42,979 nucleotides of DNA from a virus: IMG/VR virus record IMGVR_UViG_3300030333_006449, positions 1-42,979 of that record, one strand, 5' to 3'. The notes under the pieces were generated by a model. It was not told the DNA's origin. It was given only the letters and a program-made list of their open reading frames with translations, and ran no database searches. Of the stretch, positions 34,201 through 40,400 are shown in pieces. The first letter of the stretch is position 1. Every line of letters begins with the position of its first letter. The position numbers and the translations under genes are program-made.

Positions 34201-35639
34201 CTCGAATAAAACGTGAATCGGACAATGGTAATCTTTTAGCCGAAAAAACATTTGAGGAAACTCATGGTATATCTTTCAAAAAAGAAAATTTAGTTTCAGG
34301 AACTATATCAATAAAAGGTGGTTCTGATTTAGTTACTGGAATCGGAACTGATTTTACATTAGACTTTCCTGAAGATGAAAAAATATTGATAGATGATGAA
34401 CAAGGATTTACAGTAAGTTATGGTGAATTTTTATTAGAAAATAATTTAAATGGAAATATTTCTACAGATTCTGGAAATGTTATTTCTAGATGTATGTTTT
34501 CAAATTTAACTGCAAATTTTACACCAAACTCTGTTGTTACTCAAATTAGTTCTAATAATGATAATATTATTTCTGGAATTGTTTTGAATCATGAACTTGA
34601 CGATTCTAATAATAATGTATTGATTTTACATTCATGCAATGGTATTTTTGAAACAACATCAAATGCTAATTCAACTGTAAACTCAATAACAGCAAAGTTT
34701 AGTTCAGTTGAATCAAATGTAATATTTGGTACGTCTACTAATTTTGAAAATGATTTAAGAATAAATGATGAATTGGAAATTCTTTCAACTAAAGAAAAAA
34801 CAAAAGTTTTAAGCGTTATAAATTCTTCTTGTTTAATAGCAAATTCAACAATTAGTTCCGATCTATCATATTTCTTTAAATTAGGCGGTAATCAAGATAT
34901 TGAAGATTTGGGAGTAGTATTATTAGAAGATGGGATACCTAAAGGTCATGGTAGTTATACCGGAACAACTTCTACTGAAGGTTCTTTATTGTTGGATGAA
35001 AGAATAGCAAATACGTCCGTCTATGATAATAAGACAATAAAACAAACAATATTAAACGAGCCAACATTGAGGGGTACGACTAGTGCTAATGGTATTAACG
35101 ATGGTAATTTTAACATTTTTGGTGTTAATTCTTTCTATCAAGAAGATGTTAAAATTGGAGATAAAATTAAATTATCATCTTCAGAATTAGTTGCTCAAGT
35201 TGTTTCTATATCTTGTACTACTAAAATTTTAATGGAAGTAAATGATCTTGATTATCAAAATGATGTTTTGATTTTTAATGATGATGGAAATGGCGAAAAT
35301 GGATCATTAATAAAAGAAGATTCTCCCGATGTTGAGTTTTTGACAACAAATGTTGCATTAGGAAATGGATCTTCCAATCAAACATTTACTTTGCTAACAA
35401 CAAGAAATTTAGATTTGGAGAGATCTGATACTACTTTAAATTTGAATATTCCATACGATGGATCTAATAATAAACTTGATTTAGATTTTCTTGGAACTGA
35501 GACCGGTACTTTACTTTTGGAAGACGGTATTGGTACATCAAATGCAGGATATATCGGAACAACTTCTAATGAAGGATCTTTCAAAATGGAATTACTATCA
35601 GAATTTAAATTACAAATTCCTAAAAAATTAACTGTTTAA
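31236..35639 (+). CDS. 7: Baseplate wedge protein gp7-like, 1467 residues
   Basis: T4 gp7 has 1032 residues; this one is much longer. The name rests on order (gp6-gp7-gp8) and the start DTQLPSFVEDEGPQFAEFLK IYYKWMESNE, which I associate with the gp7 position of marine T4-like phages. The first 60-220 residues include HIVDVYRAKGTSASYDFLFK SLYDIQD. The rest is a string of beta modules: G-x-(T/S)-S-(G/S)-A-T-A-x-V repeats (e.g. GQTSGATGLVDRI, GKSSSATAIVDRV), GTEYKVGDPITISGGGGTEA repeats, two H-G-L/N-G-L modules around residues 655-765, and RYLISSIDFDRNERITG. The segment YEEVIKKLLHPAGTKMFGEF APP (about 950-972) is another conserved piece. C-terminal LLEDG...GTTS-x-EGS occurs twice. No Shine-Dalgarno sequence precedes the ATG. 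Confidence 0.72.
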   Translation: MFEYLKDTDNTILQNRISSLIDTQLPSFVEDEGPQFAEFLKIYYKWMESNELTIGEIKQNEFNLSLETSSSFLIEDSNNLILENTRTSSSAFEKNEKVIGQTSGATGLVDRITTIESTKIYIKNVGKKDFLKDEIIIGSNNRTEAKVLSYIKNPLFASRSLLSNRDINSTTTNFLDYFKTEFLNNIPTELTSDKRLIIKHIVDVYRAKGTSASYDFLFKSLYDIQDLIYYTPKEDLLKPSSGNWSREKSLRITTSDSIDKFESRTITGKSSSATAIVDRVETFAAGILQITELFLTNITGNFVVGEIVTSNEIDGVSGTGIAQGILTNVNIVGAGTEYKVGDPITISGGGGTEASAKVKEVGAGALTSIFVFDGGDGYIKDKDLTVNNFGTGGSGLAGKIQDVAETFTFSVNEDIIGEYSTINLNDGAFGLSGCTINGVYNTLISTLGFSKFDSGTISRVQVPAIGQGYSSFPTITAIEPDSNVFVEDSVRIMNLNPDPDGLASSNAVSGTFRHGERLTSNNGNKVGTFYGLVSNTESFSDPTRMRIKTTNYTRGIIDDFKPFEYLIGSGRNDLLVNNNTNINSTLPAVYDIKFVDGGDLTVNTIVYRRGINATLALDSGDNAGIDFLDSSAEKVSVTGDFQVLNFPIDQATLSGSTVTVTSYGNHGLDNDQKIIITGADDAGYNGEHVITVDVNDPNLFTYSILRTVSRITRIGSTATATTSNNNGLVTGTSVTLSGATASEYNDTFTITKISNTQFTFTVSGTPTDEIDASITLTPQGLTSPATNTTDSFVYNENVSVKFTLPFGHLGGSSPDRYLISSIDFDRNERITGLVSNASSVVNTGVVFSPGGKLGENSLLGISEAGTGSIKEIEITDVGVGFVTAPTVSISGIFGGNNVVLTANIGTIGDSRGKYLDQNGFLSSNKKIFDGNYYQDYSYSLISNKQLSDYEEVIKKLLHPAGTKMFGEFAPPAQEIAMDFDHLIVLEDGSRIKRESDNGNLLAEKTFEETHGISFKKENLVSGTISIKGGSDLVTGIGTDFTLDFPEDEKILIDDEQGFTVSYGEFLLENNLNGNISTDSGNVISRCMFSNLTANFTPNSVVTQISSNNDNIISGIVLNHELDDSNNNVLILHSCNGIFETTSNANSTVNSITAKFSSVESNVIFGTSTNFENDLRINDELEILSTKEKTKVLSVINSSCLIANSTISSDLSYFFKLGGNQDIEDLGVVLLEDGIPKGHGSYTGTTSTEGSLLLDERIANTSVYDNKTIKQTILNEPTLRGTTSANGINDGNFNIFGVNSFYQEDVKIGDKIKLSSSELVAQVVSISCTTKILMEVNDLDYQNDVLIFNDDGNGENGSLIKEDSPDVEFLTTNVALGNGSSNQTFTLLTTRNLDLERSDTTLNLNIPYDGSNNKLDLDFLGTETGTLLLEDGIGTSNAGYIGTTSNEGSFKMELLSEFKLQIPKKLTV

Positions 35640-35646
35640 ATTTTTA

Positions 35647-35654
35647 TATAAATA
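35647..35654 (+). promoter_or_regulatory. Late promoter box TATAAATA abutting gp8
   Basis: Exact TATAAATA ends six bases before the first base of the gp8 ATG (35660). With the T4 late spacing, the transcript would start at the A of the start codon. The region between gp7 and gp8 is otherwise only A and T and lacks a Shine-Dalgarno sequence. Confidence 0.55.
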
Positions 35655-35659
35655 AAAGT

Positions 35660-37474
35660 ATGCCTACTTTAGTAACAACGAAATTCAAAATTCACAATGC
35701 AGAGCAATTTGTAGAAGCATTAAGTGAAACAAGTGCTACAAATCTATATCTTTTTATAGGTAGTGTAAAACCATGGGAAGATGAAAGTAATCCACCCAAC
35801 CCAACTGATGCAGTAGCAAATACCAATTACAATTATTGGAATAAAATGATAGCAGGTAAGAAAATTACTCCTGCTGATGTAAAACATGTTGTGCCTAGAA
35901 TTAATTGGGAATCACAATCATCTTATACCGCATATACACATAAAAATGGTGAATTATATTCAAATAATTTTTATGTCATGACAGATGATTTTAATGTTTA
36001 TAAATGTTTACAGAATAATTTATCTAATGGTGTATCATCAATTAAACCAACTGGTACAGGTACGAATGTTATAGAATTGGGAGACGGTTATAAATGGAAA
36101 TTTATGTATCAAGTTTCTCCTCAAGATACATTAAAATTTGTAACCTCTGATTATATACCTGTTCAAACAATTGGATTAGCAACATCAACTTCATTACAAA
36201 GTTCTGTTGAAGAATTTGCTGTAGATGGAAGTATTGATATAATTAATAGAACTTCCAATGGACACTTTAGAGTTGAATTGACATCTAATCCAACAAACGA
36301 AAACGGAGATTCTCAAGACTTTATATCTGGTGAACAATTAAGAGGATTAACATCAAATAGTTATGGTAATTTAATTAGTTTTTCATCAGGTTCTAATGTT
36401 TTTACTTATGATATTTCGTCCGGTAATTCTAAATTCACTAATGGTGAAGTAGTTATAGGTGTTTCGTCAAATGCTAGAGCAACAATTTCTCAAACACCAG
36501 TATCGACATATAAATTTGATGAAGGTATATTAACAAATGTTACAAATACCACTGTTATTCAATTAGCAACATCTGCTAATAATACTGTTGACGATTTATA
36601 TGTGGGTTCTACGATTTTTATAACTAATAATGCGGGTCAAGGGGAACAATCAAAAATAACAGGATATGATGCCGCATTAAGAAGAGTAACCGTAGAAACT
36701 GCATTTACCATTGAACCAGGAACATCTTCGGGTTATGAAATTGCACCCACAATAACTCTATTCGGTGATGGTCGAAATTTCAAAGCAAGAACTAAAGGTA
36801 ATTCTTCACATGGAATGACTGATATTTTAGTAACACAAAAAGGTTCCGATTATTCAATAGCAACTATAGATGTTTCTGCTAATTCTTCACACGGTTCTGG
36901 TGCAAATGGGGAAATAATTATAGGTCCAAATGGGGGTCATGGTAAAAATGCAATTGAAGAATTAGGCGGTAATAGAGTTATGATAAGTGCAAGATTATCT
37001 GGAAATGAATCAGGATATATAACAACCGCTAATGATTTTAGACAAGTAGGATTATTGAGGGATCCTTTAATCAACGACCCTACTAATACAGCATTTTTTA
37101 CATCGTCACTTGCTGATCAGTCCGTAAAGTTAAGTGTGTCAGGAGTTACTGGACAATTTAGATCAGATGAATCATTGTTTCAGGGTGAAAAAATTTATCA
37201 AGGTGATTCATTAATTAATAGTACCGCAAATGGTGTTTTAATAGATTTTCTAAATAATAATACATTAAGATTAAACGAAGTTTTTGGTGATTTTCAAGAA
37301 TCAATAACCGTTAGAGGTGCAGAATCTGGTGCTACTGCCATAATATCGTCAAACGGGATCAATCGTTCAGATATGAAACCCTATAGCGGCGATATTTTAT
37401 ATGTAGAAAATAGAACAAAAATTCAAAGATTAGATGATCAAGTAGAAGATTTTAAAATAGTTCTGGAGTTTTAA
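35660..37474 (+). CDS. 8: Baseplate wedge protein gp8
   Basis: The protein has 604 residues (T4 gp8: 334). Both ends match T4 gp8 by eye. N-terminus: LVTTKFKIHNAEQFVEAL (T4: IVTSKFRTEKMLNFYNSI), NLYLFIGSVKPWEDESNPPN PTD, VVPRINWES and VYKCLQNN, then VIELGDGYKWKFMYQV (T4: IEPGDGYVWEYLFEI). C-terminus: YSGDILYVENRTKIQRLDDQ VEDFKIVLEF (T4: HSGEMIYMENRPPIIMAMDQ TEEINILFTF). The extra length is a middle insertion of beta modules (about 190-540) with G-x-(T/S)-S-x-A-x-A-x-(I/V) repeats like those in gp7. The gene has no Shine-Dalgarno sequence and a perfect late-promoter box ending just upstream of ATG. Confidence 0.93.
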   Translation: MPTLVTTKFKIHNAEQFVEALSETSATNLYLFIGSVKPWEDESNPPNPTDAVANTNYNYWNKMIAGKKITPADVKHVVPRINWESQSSYTAYTHKNGELYSNNFYVMTDDFNVYKCLQNNLSNGVSSIKPTGTGTNVIELGDGYKWKFMYQVSPQDTLKFVTSDYIPVQTIGLATSTSLQSSVEEFAVDGSIDIINRTSNGHFRVELTSNPTNENGDSQDFISGEQLRGLTSNSYGNLISFSSGSNVFTYDISSGNSKFTNGEVVIGVSSNARATISQTPVSTYKFDEGILTNVTNTTVIQLATSANNTVDDLYVGSTIFITNNAGQGEQSKITGYDAALRRVTVETAFTIEPGTSSGYEIAPTITLFGDGRNFKARTKGNSSHGMTDILVTQKGSDYSIATIDVSANSSHGSGANGEIIIGPNGGHGKNAIEELGGNRVMISARLSGNESGYITTANDFRQVGLLRDPLINDPTNTAFFTSSLADQSVKLSVSGVTGQFRSDESLFQGEKIYQGDSLINSTANGVLIDFLNNNTLRLNEVFGDFQESITVRGAESGATAIISSNGINRSDMKPYSGDILYVENRTKIQRLDDQVEDFKIVLEF

Positions 37475-37477
37475 CTA

Positions 37478-40400
37478 ATGCCTAAATTAACACAAAATTT
37501 TAATATATCGCCTTATTATGATGATTTTGATGCATCGAATGATTTTTTCAAAGTCTTATTTAGACCAGGTTATTCGGTACAGGCTAGAGAGTTAACACAA
37601 CTCCAATCTATTTTACAAAATCAATTAGAGCATTTAGGTGATACTTTATACAAAGACGGAAGCAAAGTTATTGGTGCTAATATTTCATTAAATACAACTG
37701 TAAATTCTTTAAAATTAAAAACAAATTATTCAGATAATTTAGTCACAACTTCTAATTTTGTAGGAAGAATAATTGAGGGTCAAACGTCTGGAGCAAGGGC
37801 TGAAGTTGTTGCTTCTGAACAATTTACGAATTTAACTCTAAACACAATAATGATAAATTATGTTAATGATGTTACTTTCGTTGATGATGAGATTATTAAT
37901 ACAGTTGATTCAGGTGTTACATATTTCGCTAATGTTGCGGGTGCTAACGAAGGACTTTTAAATACAACAACATTAGTAACATCAGTTGCATCGGGACCAG
38001 GATCAGTTGTTAGTGTTGAAGAAGGAATTTTTTACATAGGCGGATTTTTCTGTAAAGTATCTAATCAAACAATTATTTTAGAAAAATATTTAAATAATCC
38101 TACATTTAGAATAGGATTAGAAATTTCTGAAACCATATCAACGAGTGTTGATGATGCTTCATTATTAGATAATGCTATAGGATCACCTAATTACACTGCT
38201 CCAGGTGCAAACAGATATAAAGTTTCTTTAAATCTTGTAAAAAAAGATTTTTATAGATCAGGTGAATCTATTGTAACCTCTGGATTAACCTTTAGTGTTA
38301 ATACAAAAGATAATAAATCAGGAACGGTTAATATCACTACTGCAACTGATCACAATTTAAGAGTTGGAGATGTGATTGTTGTTAATGGTGCAAATGAAAC
38401 TGAATATAATGGAAAACATACAGTATCTTCAGTAGGTTCAACAACTACTTTTTCATATAATATTCAAGGAAAACCTGCAACACCTGCAACTGGTTCTTTT
38501 TCATATATCAGAGGTGTTTTAGATCCAATTGAACAAAGTTCTACTGAAAACTTTATTGAACTTTTAAGAGTCGAAAACGGTGAAAAAACAGAAGAAGCAA
38601 ATTATTCTAATTTAGGAACATTAGAAAAAACTCTTGCGAGAAGAACTTTCGATCAGTCAGGTGATTTTACGGTTAGACCATTTTCATTGGATATGGTTAA
38701 TCACAAAATTCAAGGTATCGCTGGTGATCGTACTGTAGGAAATACAGATACCACTGTAACTGCAAATGGTTCAAATTTTATTGCAGATGTAAATGTCGGT
38801 GATGTTATTTTTTTCTCGGGTAATACTTCTAAAACGGCCACAGTAGATTCTATTTCAAACACTACATTAATCACACTATCAACAGGTACCTCTTTAGGTG
38901 ATGGAAGCACTAATCAGAAAATTGGAATCGATTCAAAAGTTACTGCCGCTTTAGGACCAGGAAAAGCATATGTTAAGGGATATGAATATGAATCAGTATC
39001 CACTTCTTTCATTGATGTAAATAAAGGAAGAGATACTAGAAGTGTTACATCTGAAAAACAAGGTGTTGAGTTTGGACCTTTTTTAAGAGTTACAGATTTT
39101 TTTTCTAGCATTCAACCAGATACATCGGCAACAGCCAATATTCATATTGATATTGGTGCTAATACTGCAAATGGTCAAGCACAAGGTTCTGGTATGCAAT
39201 TGGTTGATTTGCATATGGTTAAATGGCCATCAACAACAAGAACAGATGGCACTGCTAATTTGATTTCTGGTGATACACCTCCAACAACTGCGGTTCAACA
39301 TAGATTTGTTGGAATTGATTTTGGATCATCTGATGATATAGCCAATACAAAAATTGGTACCGCTAGAGTGAGACAGTTAGATTATCATACTTCTAGAAAT
39401 GATTCAATAGATTCTATCTATGCTACCGATGCAAGTTCTAGAACAATGCATAGGATATTTCCGACAATTTATGATGCTCATGTGTATGATATGAGATTTG
39501 ATAAGATAACTGGAAGTGCAAGCGCCAGTGATGCAAATACCTCCAGAATTCAATTGAAAATTTCTGGTGCTGGTCATTGTCCCACAGTTAACTGTCTTTT
39601 CGGTTGTACTGTTACAGTTAATACATCTTTTCTCGGAGTTACTACATCAGACACACGAAAAATTGTTGGTTGGACGGGAAGTCAAACGAGTATGTCAAAT
39701 GCACCAGCAACTGCATATACTGCCGAATTAGATTCACCTCTTTCTCAAGAAACAAGATCAAATTATACAACATATTCTATAGATTTTGGTGTGAAAGATA
39801 TACAGTCATTAGTTCTTACAGATAGTACATATATTTACACTGGTATGAATATCGATGTATCAGGAAAACTTGGAGAAAACGAAACGAATGATACAATATT
39901 ATTTGACAATAGTGATGAACAAAGAAGTTTAATTTTTCCATTAAACAGTAATGCTATATCTCAAACTTCTAACTTAAAATATAAGACAAAAAGAATGTTT
40001 AGGGGTGTTCTAACATCATCTAATACTGTTTCTATATCAGCACCATCAGGTGAATCTTTTATGTCTGATGCAAGTGATGGATCTGCAATGACTCCTTTAT
40101 TTGCAGATCAAAATTACATTGTTGTAATTTCAAAAAATCCTGGCACAATTTCAACTGCTAATAATGGACATGTTTTAGAATTTTCAAACACATCTGGATC
40201 TGGATTAGGAAAGGCGTCTGGAGCATCTACTGGTAGAAGTATAACAGTTTCTAATTCGGGTCAAACATTAGATATTGATGTTGGTACAACAGTTGATACT
40301 GGTATAATTTCTAATACGATTAAAAATGCGAATTATGCTTATCAGTCTTCTAATGTTGTGGTTTATGCAACAATGAATGTTCATACAGGAACATTGGGAA

